Shown here piece after piece: positions 25,681 to 34,041 of a stretch of 64,000 bases of DNA (position 1 is its first letter; the number at the start of each line of letters is the position of its first letter). The DNA comes from BD2-11 sp965208255 (GTDB taxonomy: Bacteria; Gemmatimonadota; Gemmatimonadetes; Longimicrobiales; Gaopeijiaceae). The stretch is taken from positions 1,488,001 to 1,552,000 of the forward strand of contig OZ242324.1 of assembly GCA_965208255.1 (NCBI GenBank), in the 5' to 3' direction. The notes beneath the pieces were generated by a model. The model made no database searches and had not been told where the DNA came from. It saw nothing but the letters and a program-made list of their open reading frames with translations. Position numbers and translations under genes: made by a program.

Positions 25681-27519
25681 TCACTCGACCGTGACCGACT
25701 TGGCCAGGTTGCGGGGCTGATCGACGTCGCAGCCCCGGAGGAGGGCGATGTGGTAGGCGAGCAGCTGAAGAGGGACCGTGGTGAGCACCGGACGCAGGAA
25801 GGGCAGCGTATCCGGGACGCGGATGACGTGATCCACCTTGTCCTCGAGTTCCGAGTTGCCTTCGCTGACCACGGCGATCACGCGCGCGTTCCTCGCCTTC
25901 ACCTCCTCGATATTCGACACGACCTTCGGGTAGACGGGATCGCTCGGGGCCAGGATCACGACCGGCATGGCCTCGTCGATGAGCGCGATCGGACCGTGCT
26001 TCATCTCGGCCGCCGGATAGCCTTCGGCGTGGATGTAGCTCACTTCCTTGAGCTTGAGCGCCCCTTCCAGCGCCACCGGAAACTGGTAGCCGCGGCCCAG
26101 ATAGAGGAAGTTGGGCGCGTCCGTGCAGGTGCGCGCGAGTTCCAGGATCGAATCGTTCAGCTTCAGCACTTCCTCCACCTGTCCCGGGAGGGCCTGCATG
26201 GCCTGGACGATGCGGCGTCCCCCCGGTACGGAGATCTGCCGGCGCCGGCCCATCCACAGGGCGAACAGGGCGAGCACCATGAGCTGGCTGGTGAAGGCCT
26301 TGGTGGACGCCACCCCGATCTCGGGACCGGCGTGGAGGTGGCAGCCGAAGGCGGTCTCGCGGGCGATGGAGGAGCCCACCACGTTGACGATTCCCATGGT
26401 GCGCGCTCCTCTTCGGCGCGCCTCCCGCAGTGCGGCCAGCGTGTCCGCGGTCTCTCCGGACTGGCTGATCGCGATCACCAGCGTGCGTTCGTCCAGCACC
26501 GGGTTCTTGTAGCGGAACTCCGAGGCGTACTCCACCTCGACCGAGATGCGCGCCAGGTCCTCGAGCATGTATTCGCCGATCAGCGCCGCGTGCCAGCTGG
26601 TTCCGCACGCCGTCATGACCACGCGATCCACGGCGAGCAGCTCTTCGCGGTGCCGCTCGATCCCGCCCAGGCGGGCCATTCCGTCGGCCTCCAGCAGCCG
26701 TCCCCGAAGGACGTCGCGCAGGCTGCGCGGCTGCTCGAAGATCTCCTTCAGCATGAAGTGCTCGAAGCCGCCGCGCTCGATGGCGGACAGGTCCCAGGTC
26801 ACCTGGTGCACGGAGCGGCGCACCGTGCCCCGCCCCCTGTGATAGACCCGGTAGCCGCTGCCCTCGAGTTTCGCGTAGTCGCCGTCCGCGAGGTAGACCA
26901 CGTCGCGCGTCTGGGCCACGACCGCCGCCGCGTCCGACCCCACCAGGTATTGCCCCGAAGCCCCTATCCCGAGCAGGAGCGGGCTGCCCTGGCGCGCCGC
27001 GACCAGCTTGCCCGGCTCGTGCGCGCTGATCGCCGCGATGCCGTACGTGCCCTCGACCCGTTCCAGGGCCAGGGCAAGCGCTTCCTCCAGCGGGGATCCC
27101 TCCTTGAGGAAGAGATCGATCAGGTGCACGACGACTTCGGTGTCGGTATCGCTCCGGAACCGGTATCCGCGCTCCTCGAGCTGTCGTCTGAGAAGAGCCG
27201 CGTTTTCGATGATGCCGTTGTGCACCAGGGCGACGCCGCCGTCCTGACTGACGTGGGGATGGGCGTTGCGCTCGGTCGGTGCTCCGTGGGTGGCCCAGCG
27301 CGTATGGGCGATGCCGCAGTTGCCCACCGGGGCGTTGCCGCCGATGGCCGCCTCCACCCGCCCCAGCTTGCCTGCCCGCTTCACCACGCTCAACCGGGCG
27401 TCGCCGTTGATCACCGCGAGACCGGCAGAGTCGTATCCGCGGTACTCGAGGCGGCGAAGCCCCTCCAGGAGCACAGGGGTCGCGTCACCCGGACCCACGT
27501 ATCCCACGATTCCGCACAT
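25681..27519 (-). CDS. glmS: Glutamine-fructose-6-phosphate aminotransferase (isomerizing)
   Basis: GlmS makes glucosamine 6-phosphate from fructose 6-phosphate and glutamine, the first step of UDP-GlcNAc synthesis. The 612-residue protein starts MCGIVGYVG, with Cys2 as the glutaminase nucleophile after Met removal. It has RRLEYRGYDSAGLAV and AHTRWATHG, then two SIS domains with TACGTSWHAALIGEY, ISQSGETADTLAAL and HAEGYPAAEMKHGPIALID. It ends with the canonical NLAKSVTVE. No glmS ribozyme is apparent upstream. It lies downstream of glmM, the next enzyme in the pathway, with a 113-base gap. Confidence 0.97.
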   Translation of the reverse strand: MCGIVGYVGPGDATPVLLEGLRRLEYRGYDSAGLAVINGDARLSVVKRAGKLGRVEAAIGGNAPVGNCGIAHTRWATHGAPTERNAHPHVSQDGGVALVHNGIIENAALLRRQLEERGYRFRSDTDTEVVVHLIDLFLKEGSPLEEALALALERVEGTYGIAAISAHEPGKLVAARQGSPLLLGIGASGQYLVGSDAAAVVAQTRDVVYLADGDYAKLEGSGYRVYHRGRGTVRRSVHQVTWDLSAIERGGFEHFMLKEIFEQPRSLRDVLRGRLLEADGMARLGGIERHREELLAVDRVVMTACGTSWHAALIGEYMLEDLARISVEVEYASEFRYKNPVLDERTLVIAISQSGETADTLAALREARRRGARTMGIVNVVGSSIARETAFGCHLHAGPEIGVASTKAFTSQLMVLALFALWMGRRRQISVPGGRRIVQAMQALPGQVEEVLKLNDSILELARTCTDAPNFLYLGRGYQFPVALEGALKLKEVSYIHAEGYPAAEMKHGPIALIDEAMPVVILAPSDPVYPKVVSNIEEVKARNARVIAVVSEGNSELEDKVDHVIRVPDTLPFLRPVLTTVPLQLLAYHIALLRGCDVDQPRNLAKSVTVE

Positions 27520-27632
27520 GTCGTCTTCGATGATCGGGTCAAGCCGGCGCCGCGGCCATGGCGCGGTCCTCGCCCGGAAGCCGCGGCGGCAGCCCCGGCA
27601 GGCGCACCCTTGAAAGCTACCGCGTGCGCCCG

Positions 27633-29024
27633 CTAGTGGGAACGCGCCAGCCGGGTCAGCTCTGCGCGCGCCATCTCCACGAGCGTTCCCGCCCGCGGCC
27701 CGGCCGGGGCTTCCGCAATCAACCGCACCACCGGCTCCGTGCCGGAGGGTCGCACGTGCAGCCACTCGCGGCGGTCGGGCCAGGTGAGCCGCAGCCCGTC
27801 GGAGTGATCGCCGTCGGCGCCGGGCCAGCGTTCACGCAGACGTGCGTAGGCGGTCTCCAGCCGTTCCCTGGGGAAGGCGACCTTCTCCTTGACGATACGG
27901 TAGTCGGGATAGCGGGCGATCGCGGCGGCCAGCGAGAGGTCCTCGTCGAGCAGGTGCTGCAGCACGAGCGCGGCGCCCACCAGCGCGTCGCGGGTGTGGT
28001 GCAGCGCCGGCACGATGACCCCGCCGTTCCCCTCCCCACCCACCACGGCGCCCTCCGCCTGCATGCGGCGCGCCACGTTGATCTCGCCCACCGGCGCCCG
28101 CAGCGTCGTCGCCCCGGCGGCGGCCGCGGCGTCCTCCACCACCTGGCTGGTGGAGAGGTTGGTCACCACGAGGCCCGGAAGGCGACGGGTCACCGCCGCG
28201 GCCGCCAGGGCCAGCGTGAAGTCCTCGCCGACCGGGTTGCCCGCCCCGTCCACCAGCGAGAGGCGGTCCACGTCGGGATCCACCGCCATCCCCAGGTCGG
28301 CCCCGCTCTCCCGCACCAGCGCCCCCAGATCACCCAGGTTCGCCGCCGTCGGCTCGGGATCGCGCGGAAAGCGCCCGTCCATCTCCAACCCCATGCCGTG
28401 CACGCGGCACCCCAGACGCTCCAGCAGGTCGGGCATGACCGCGCCCCCCGCCCCGCGAACGCAGTCGAGCGCCACGGAGAAACGGCGCCCGCGCAGAGCG
28501 GCGACCTCCAGGAAGGGAAGATCCAGCACCGCCTTCAGATGCCGCGGGGCCGCACCCTCGTCCCGCCCGACCGCGCCGATGCGGTCCCAGGGTGCGCGCG
28601 GGATCTCGTCGTCCAGCAACCGGCGAAAGCGCGCCATCCCGGGGGCGTCCAGAAACATTCCCTCGGCGGTTGCGAACTTGAGGGCGTTCCACTCGGCCGG
28701 ATTGTGGCTCGCCGTGACTGCCATCCCGCCCGCCGCTCCGGCGTCGCGAACCGCCATCATGAGCGTCGGCGTGGGTACGATGCCGATGTCGACCACGTCG
28801 CATCCCACCGACGCCAACCCGGCGCCGGCGGCGGCCGCCAGCATGGGCCCGGAAGTCCGCGAGTCGCGTCCCAAGATGACCGATCGGCCTCCGCCCTCGC
28901 CGACCAGAAAGGCCCCGTACGCCGCCGCGAGCGCCGAGATCAACTCGGGCGTCAGGGCGTCTCCCACTCGGCCCCGGAAGCCCGACACGCTCACCATGAG
29001 CTCATGTGGAAGAACGATCGGCAT
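27633..29024 (-). CDS. glmM: Phosphoglucosamine mutase-like phosphohexomutase
   Basis: A 463-residue alpha-D-phosphohexomutase. It has the phosphoserine loop TASHNPAEWN, the metal loop DPDVDR, the sugar loop GGEGNGGVI and the phosphate loop RPSGTEPVVR. The GEGNGG sugar loop is the type seen in archaeal-like phosphoglucosamine mutases rather than the GEESGH of phosphoglucomutases. Together with the adjacent glmS this favours conversion of GlcN-6-P to GlcN-1-P. A broader glucose/mannose mutase activity cannot be ruled out. Start ATG 29024 is chosen because GGGAGG lies 10 bases before it and the domain begins right after. Confidence 0.85.
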   Translation of the reverse strand: MPIVLPHELMVSVSGFRGRVGDALTPELISALAAAYGAFLVGEGGGRSVILGRDSRTSGPMLAAAAGAGLASVGCDVVDIGIVPTPTLMMAVRDAGAAGGMAVTASHNPAEWNALKFATAEGMFLDAPGMARFRRLLDDEIPRAPWDRIGAVGRDEGAAPRHLKAVLDLPFLEVAALRGRRFSVALDCVRGAGGAVMPDLLERLGCRVHGMGLEMDGRFPRDPEPTAANLGDLGALVRESGADLGMAVDPDVDRLSLVDGAGNPVGEDFTLALAAAAVTRRLPGLVVTNLSTSQVVEDAAAAAGATTLRAPVGEINVARRMQAEGAVVGGEGNGGVIVPALHHTRDALVGAALVLQHLLDEDLSLAAAIARYPDYRIVKEKVAFPRERLETAYARLRERWPGADGDHSDGLRLTWPDRREWLHVRPSGTEPVVRLIAEAPAGPRAGTLVEMARAELTRLARSH

Positions 29025-29135
29025 TGCCGGCAAACCTCCCTTGTTGGGCGTCGGGGCTCGCCTTCGTCCCGTCGCGCGGACTACATTCGGGCCTGTTAAC
29101 GCTGTCCAGAACCCCTTCGGAACCATCCCGGATCC

Positions 29136-30320
29136 ATGACCCAGTCCCCTGCCCGGATTGAATCACGCCGACATCGGCTTGCGACGCTCGCGATTCACGG
29201 GGGCCAGGCGCCCGAGCCGCATACCGGCGCGATCATGCCCCCCATCTTCCAGACCTCGACCTACGTGCAGCCCGAACTGGACCAGGGATGGCCCTGGGAA
29301 TACGCGCGTGTCCAGAACCCTACCCGCGAAGCCCTGGAACGAAACCTCGCCGCTCTCGAGAAAGCGTCCCACGGCATCGCCTTCGCCAGCGGGATGGCCG
29401 CCATCGATTGCGTGGCCCGCCTGCTCTCGGCGGGCGATCACGTGGTGTGCGAAGAGAATACCTACGGCGGGACGACCCGGCTGGCCACGCAGGTCCTGAA
29501 CCGGGCCGGCATCTCGTTCTCCTTCGTAGACTCGAGGGATGCGCAGCGAATCCGCGACGCGCTCCGGCCGAACACGCGGCTGGTTCTGCTCGAGACGCCC
29601 ACCAACCCCATGATGCGCCTGTGCGACCTGGGCGCGGCCGCCGAGGCGACCCGCGATGCGGGCATCCTCCTGTGCGTCGACAACACCTTCGCGACGCCCG
29701 TGAACCAGCGCCCGCACGAGGCGGGCGCGGACATCGTGATGCACTCGACCACGAAGTACCTGAACGGGCACAGCGACATCATCGGCGGCGCTCTCACGGT
29801 GCGCGATCCGGACCTGGCCGACCGGCTCCTCTTCCTGCGCAAGTCCACCGGCGCCGTGCCCGGCCCCATGGACTGCTGGCTCTGCCTGCGCGGCACCAAG
29901 ACCCTGCACGTGCGCATGCGTGAGCACAACGCCAACGGGCTGGCGGTGGCGCGCTTCCTGGAAGGCCATCCCGCCGTCGATGCTGTGTACTATCCGGGCC
30001 TTGCCTCCCACCCGCAGCACGAGCTGGCCACGCGCCAGATGACCGGGTTCAGCGGCATGGTGTCCGCCACTCTGCCGAGCGAGGACGCCCTGCGCCGGCT
30101 GGTGGAGGGCACGCGCATCTTCGCGCTCGCCGAGAGTCTGGGCGGCGTGGAATCGCTCATCTCGGTGCCCGCGCTCATGACCCACGCGTCGGTCCCCGCC
30201 GAGCGCAGGGAGGAGATGGGGGTAAGCAGCCGCCTGGTGCGGCTGTCGGTGGGAATCGAGGATCCGCAGGACCTGCTCGAAGACCTGGAGCAGGCCTTGG
30301 CCTGCGGGCCGGGAAGGTGA
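29136..30320 (+). CDS. Trans-sulfuration PLP enzyme (cystathionine gamma-synthase/lyase family)
   Basis: A 394-residue Cys/Met metabolism PLP enzyme. Family features are LATLAIHGGQAPEPHTGAI, PIFQTSTYVQ, YARVQNPTREALERNLAALE, FASGMAAI, the cofactor-stacking tyrosine in ENTYGGT, ETPTNPMM, DNTFATP, and the PLP lysine in HSTTKYLNGHSD. Cystathionine gamma-synthase, cystathionine beta- or gamma-lyase and methionine gamma-lyase share these motifs, so the exact reaction is open. A second paralogue lies at 54113-55291, which may complete the pathway. It is transcribed divergently from glmM. Confidence 0.88.
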   Translation: MTQSPARIESRRHRLATLAIHGGQAPEPHTGAIMPPIFQTSTYVQPELDQGWPWEYARVQNPTREALERNLAALEKASHGIAFASGMAAIDCVARLLSAGDHVVCEENTYGGTTRLATQVLNRAGISFSFVDSRDAQRIRDALRPNTRLVLLETPTNPMMRLCDLGAAAEATRDAGILLCVDNTFATPVNQRPHEAGADIVMHSTTKYLNGHSDIIGGALTVRDPDLADRLLFLRKSTGAVPGPMDCWLCLRGTKTLHVRMREHNANGLAVARFLEGHPAVDAVYYPGLASHPQHELATRQMTGFSGMVSATLPSEDALRRLVEGTRIFALAESLGGVESLISVPALMTHASVPAERREEMGVSSRLVRLSVGIEDPQDLLEDLEQALACGPGR

Positions 30321-30461
30321 AGGCGCGGAAGGACGGCGGGAGTCGGGCCGAAACCCCGTTTCCGGGCGGGGCGTACGGAACCCACCGCAGCGGGCCGGAG
30401 CCCGACGCGGCCACCACGAATACCAGGACGCCGGGAAGGCGTCCGGCAAAGGAGATCCACC

Positions 30462-31493
30462 ATGGACGGTTCTGACGGAGGCCGGGGGAACGGTTCGGCC
30501 GAGAACGCCAACGGAAACGGCGGAGGCGCACCCCATGCGCATGCGCGCCGCATCCTCACCGACATATCGTCCCGCTCCTGGGAACATCCCGCGGATCGGG
30601 CGGCCCTCGCTGCGCTGCGCAAGCTTCCCGTCTTCGACGAAGTCCTGAAGACCCTCTTCGGCTTCTTCGGCGAAAAGCCCATCCGGCTCGCCTTCCAGGC
30701 GAACGCGCTGCGGGTGAGCGAGCGCCAGTACGGGCACATCTACGAGCGATACCGGGACATCGTGGAGACACTGGGTACGGAGGAGTACCCCCTCTACGTC
30801 TCCCAGACCCCGATGGCCAACGCCGGCGCCTACGGCATGGACAAGCCCTTCATCATCCTGAACTCGGGAACGGTCCTGATCCTGAACGATGACGAGCTGT
30901 CCTTTATTCTGGGCCACGAGGTGGGCCACATCGTCAGTGGCCACGTGCTCTACCGCACGATGATGGTGCTGCTGATCCAGCTTGCCAGCCTCGGGTTCCC
31001 GATCGTGGGACTCGCCGCGCGCGCCGTGCTCATGGGGCTGCTGGAGTGGTCCCGCAAGAGCGAGCTTTCCTCGGACCGCGCCGGCCTGCTCTCCATCCAG
31101 GACGCGGATGTCGCCATGACCGCCATGATGAAGATGGCGGGCGGCGGCACCTCTTCCGACCTCGACCTGGGCGAGTTCGTGCGCCAGGCAGAGGACTACC
31201 GCGAGGGCGGCGACGTGGCCGACCACGTGTTCAAGGTGCTCAACCTGCTCGGGGTCACCCATCCGTTCTGGGTGCTGCGGCTCTCGGAGATGCGGAGCTG
31301 GATCGAGAGCGGAGACTACGACCGCATCGTGGCGGGGGAATACATTCGCCGCGGCGACCCCGACCCGTCCTACCGGGAAGACGTCTCCTCGGCGGCGCAG
31401 GCCTACGCGGACGAAGCCCGCAGTTTCATCGGGTCCATGCGCGGGGCCGCCCGCAGGATGAGCGACTCGCTCAGGGACAACATCCGCAAATAG
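30462..31493 (+). CDS. M48 family zinc metalloprotease
   Basis: A 343-residue protein with a low-complexity Gly/Asn N-terminus and an M48 peptidase domain. The zinc site is H152-E-V-G-H156 in LGHEVGHIVSGH, with the third ligand likely the Glu of KSELSSDRAGLLS. Hydrophobic stretch MMVLLIQLASLGFPIVGLAA after the zinc motif suggests one or two membrane helices, as in HtpX-like proteases. No signal peptide is seen. It is followed 15 bases later by purD, probably in the same transcript. The physiological substrate is unknown; quality control of membrane proteins is plausible. Confidence 0.85.
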   Translation: MDGSDGGRGNGSAENANGNGGGAPHAHARRILTDISSRSWEHPADRAALAALRKLPVFDEVLKTLFGFFGEKPIRLAFQANALRVSERQYGHIYERYRDIVETLGTEEYPLYVSQTPMANAGAYGMDKPFIILNSGTVLILNDDELSFILGHEVGHIVSGHVLYRTMMVLLIQLASLGFPIVGLAARAVLMGLLEWSRKSELSSDRAGLLSIQDADVAMTAMMKMAGGGTSSDLDLGEFVRQAEDYREGGDVADHVFKVLNLLGVTHPFWVLRLSEMRSWIESGDYDRIVAGEYIRRGDPDPSYREDVSSAAQAYADEARSFIGSMRGAARRMSDSLRDNIRK

Positions 31494-31508
31494 CTCGGAA
31501 CCACTGGC

Positions 31509-32786
31509 ATGCGCATTCTGATCGTCGGTAACGGAGGGCGCGAGCACGCGCTGCTCTGGCGGCTTTGCCGGGACGCGCCCGAAGCCGGCTTCTACGCCAC
31601 CCGCCCCAATGCCGGAATGGTCGGGATGGCCCGCGAGGTCGACATTTCGCCGACCGACGTGGAGCTGCTGACCTCGTGGGTAGCCGCCCACCGGATGGAT
31701 CTGGTGGTGATCGGACCGGAAGTCCCGCTCGCGCTCGGCCTTGCCGACCGTCTGGAGGCGGCGGGGGTGCCCGCCTTCGGCCCCACGCGGGCGGCGGCGC
31801 GCATCGAATCGAGCAAGGCGTTCGCCAAGGACCTCATGAGCGCCGCGGGCGTGCCCACGGCCGACTATCGCGTCTTCACCGATGCGGCGCGCGCCGAGGC
31901 GTACGTGGTGGAGGGCGGCGGACCCTGCGTGGTGAAGGCCTCCGGACTGGCGGCGGGAAAGGGCGCGATCGTGTGCGACGACCCGGATGAAGCCTGCATG
32001 GCGATCCGGCAGATGCTCGTCGAGGGAAGCATGGGCGATGCCGGACGCGAGGTGGTGATCGAAGAACGCATGTCCGGCGAGGAGCTCAGTGTCTTCGCCC
32101 TCTCCGACGGCGAGCGAGCCGTCCCGCTGGTGGCCTCCCAGGATCACAAGCGCATCGGCGAGGGCGACACCGGGCCCAACACCGGCGGCATGGGGGCCTA
32201 CGCGCCGGTCTCCCTGGCCACCGCTGAACTCATCGCGCGGGTGCAGGCCGAAGTCCTGGACCCCGTGCTGAGCGCCCTCGCCGAGGCGGGCTGTCCCTTC
32301 CGGGGTCTCCTCTATGCGGGGCTGATGCTTACCGGGGACGGCCCCCGCGTGGTCGAGTTCAACTGCCGTTTCGGGGACCCGGAAACCCAGGTCGTGCTCC
32401 CTCTCCTGGGGAGTTCCCTGCTCGACCCGATGATGGCGGTCGCCGATGGAAGCGGGCTGGCGGGCTATCGGGCCGAAACGGTCGAAGGCGCCGCGGTGAC
32501 CACGGTGCTGGCGGCTGAAGGATACCCGGGGTCGTATGGGACGGGCGCGGCCATGGAGATCCCGGAATCGCTGGCGGACGATCCCGGCGTGCTGCTCTTC
32601 CACGCCGGCACGCGGCTCCACGAAGGCGCCGTGCTGACCGCGGGAGGGCGCGTGCTGGCCGCGACCGGGCTCGGCGCCACGCTGGGGGAAGCGGCGGAGC
32701 GTTCCAGGCGCGCCGCTCGGGCGATCCGGTTTGACGGCCGGTACTTCCGTTCCGACATCGGCTGGCGCGAGCTCGCGAGGGACTGA
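31509..32786 (+). CDS. purD: Phosphoribosylamine-glycine ligase
   Basis: GARS joins phosphoribosylamine and glycine with ATP, the second step of purine synthesis. The 425-residue ATP-grasp protein begins MRILIVGNGGREHALLWRL. It has VVIGPEVPLALGLADRL, GPTRAAARIESSKAFAKDLM, VVKASGLAAGKGAIV, ERMSGEELSVFAL, DHKRIGEGDTGPNTGGMGAY and EFNCRFGDPETQ, all PurD signatures. Family length is normal. No other purine gene is nearby. Confidence 0.97.
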   Translation: MRILIVGNGGREHALLWRLCRDAPEAGFYATRPNAGMVGMAREVDISPTDVELLTSWVAAHRMDLVVIGPEVPLALGLADRLEAAGVPAFGPTRAAARIESSKAFAKDLMSAAGVPTADYRVFTDAARAEAYVVEGGGPCVVKASGLAAGKGAIVCDDPDEACMAIRQMLVEGSMGDAGREVVIEERMSGEELSVFALSDGERAVPLVASQDHKRIGEGDTGPNTGGMGAYAPVSLATAELIARVQAEVLDPVLSALAEAGCPFRGLLYAGLMLTGDGPRVVEFNCRFGDPETQVVLPLLGSSLLDPMMAVADGSGLAGYRAETVEGAAVTTVLAAEGYPGSYGTGAAMEIPESLADDPGVLLFHAGTRLHEGAVLTAGGRVLAATGLGATLGEAAERSRRAARAIRFDGRYFRSDIGWRELARD

Positions 32787-32859
32787 CTCCCCCGCCGATC
32801 CCGGGCCATGGCCATTCGGCGGGACAACGACAACCAGGCATCAGAACGAAAAAGCAACC

Positions 32860-33168
32860 ATGATCATTACGACCACGCCGACGCTGGAAGGACATCCCGT
32901 GCGCGACTATCTGGGCATCGTCACCGGGGAGGCGATCATCGGCGCCAACATCGTCAAGGACCTGTTCGCGGCGGTGCGGGATGTCGTGGGCGGACGGTCG
33001 GGCGCCTACGAGCGCGCCCTGAGCGAGGCGCGCGCCCACGCACTGCGAGAGATGTCCGAGCGCGCCGCCGACCGGGGCGCCAACGCGGTCGTCTCCGTCG
33101 ATCTGGACTACGAGGTCATCGGCAACATGCTGATGGTAACCGCCGCCGGGACCGCCGTGCAGACCTGA
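32860..33168 (+). CDS. YbjQ/UPF0145 family protein
   Basis: A 102-residue protein matching the YbjQ family: start MIITTTPTLEGHPVRDYLGI, then VTGEAIIGANIVKDLFAAVRDVVGGRSGAYE. A helix ALSEARAHALREMSERAADR and a strand GANAVVSVDLDYEVIG follow, with a closing hydrophobic MLMVTAAGTAV. YbjQ proteins form pentamers and are annotated as putative heavy-metal-binding, but the function is not firmly known. The gene sits 73 bases after purD and 42 before mutM. Confidence 0.9.
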   Translation: MIITTTPTLEGHPVRDYLGIVTGEAIIGANIVKDLFAAVRDVVGGRSGAYERALSEARAHALREMSERAADRGANAVVSVDLDYEVIGNMLMVTAAGTAVQT

Positions 33169-33210
33169 AGCGCTCCACCTGCCAACCCGCCTTCACACGC
33201 CGGGGTCAGA

Positions 33211-34041
33211 CTGCCCGAACTTCCTGAAGCAGAGACGATCGCGCGCGGCCTCGGGCCGCACCTTACCGGCCGGACGATCTCCGGCGCGGATGTACTACAT
33301 GCCGACCTGCTGGCCGAACCGGCCGCCGACTTCGCCCGCGGGATGCGCGATGTGGAGATCAAGGAGGTGGGCCGCAGAGGGAAGAACGTGGTGTGGTTCT
33401 GCTCCCCGGACACGATCCTGGTCGTCAATCTGGGGATGACCGGCCGCCTTCTGTTTCATCCGCGCGGCGACCCCGCTCCACTCCCGGCCCACACGGGCGT
33501 AACCTTCCATCTCCACGGAGGCGACGCGGCCGTCTACAGCGACGTACGCAGATTCGGCCGGTTGCAGCGCTTCTCGGGCCGCTCGTGGCGGCGCTGGTCG
33601 CGCACGCTGGGGATCGAACCGCTGAGCCGCGCCTTCACCGCTCGCCGTCTGGCGGCCGAACTCGCCCGCTCCCGCTCCCCGATCCGTTCGTGGCTGCTCG
33701 ACCAGCGGCGGGTGGCCGGGATCGGCAACATCTATGCGAACGAGGCGCTGTTTCTCGCCGGCATTCATCCGGCTATGCCGGCGCGCGCGATCCCCGCGCC
33801 GAAGGTCGCGCCCCTCCACCGGTCCATACGCAGGGTGCTGCGCGCCGCCATCGCCGCCTGCGGGACGACCCTGCGCGACTACCGCGACCCCGCCGGCCTG
33901 GAAGGATCGTTCGGTCCCCGTCTGGTGATATACGGTCGAGAAGGCCAGCCTTGCGTGAAGTGTCCGGAGGTTGTCCTGAGGACGGTGATCAGCAACCGAT
34001 CGGCGTTCCACTGCCCCCGCTGCCAGCCGCCACCTCAATGA
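33211..34041 (+). CDS. mutM: Formamidopyrimidine-DNA glycosylase, CTG start
   Basis: Fpg/MutM removes 8-oxoguanine and other oxidised purines. The frame contains the invariant N-terminus PELPEAETIARGL directly after a CTG codon at 33211. Fpg uses Pro at position 2 as Schiff-base nucleophile and Glu3 as catalyst, so translation must start at this CTG; the first in-frame ATG, 33343, would delete the active site. The other parts are present: Lys in GRRGKNVVW (about residue 58), the H2TH region GIGNIYANEALFLAGIHP, and a C-terminal zinc finger CVKC-16-CPRC. The 276-residue length is normal. The stop overlaps the following M16 gene (ATGA). Only a weak GGGG precedes the CTG. Confidence 0.93.
   Translation: MPELPEAETIARGLGPHLTGRTISGADVLHADLLAEPAADFARGMRDVEIKEVGRRGKNVVWFCSPDTILVVNLGMTGRLLFHPRGDPAPLPAHTGVTFHLHGGDAAVYSDVRRFGRLQRFSGRSWRRWSRTLGIEPLSRAFTARRLAAELARSRSPIRSWLLDQRRVAGIGNIYANEALFLAGIHPAMPARAIPAPKVAPLHRSIRRVLRAAIAACGTTLRDYRDPAGLEGSFGPRLVIYGREGQPCVKCPEVVLRTVISNRSAFHCPRCQPPPQ

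Noticed and set aside
27025..27632. glmS ribozyme or regulatory RNA
   Set aside because: The 113-base gap before glmS is too short and has no matching core.
29163..32621. A 1152-codon open frame on the minus strand
   Set aside because: It lies antisense to the PLP enzyme, M48 protease and purD, all with clear family motifs. Its translation is His/Arg/Gly-rich without domains; high GC content produces such shadows.
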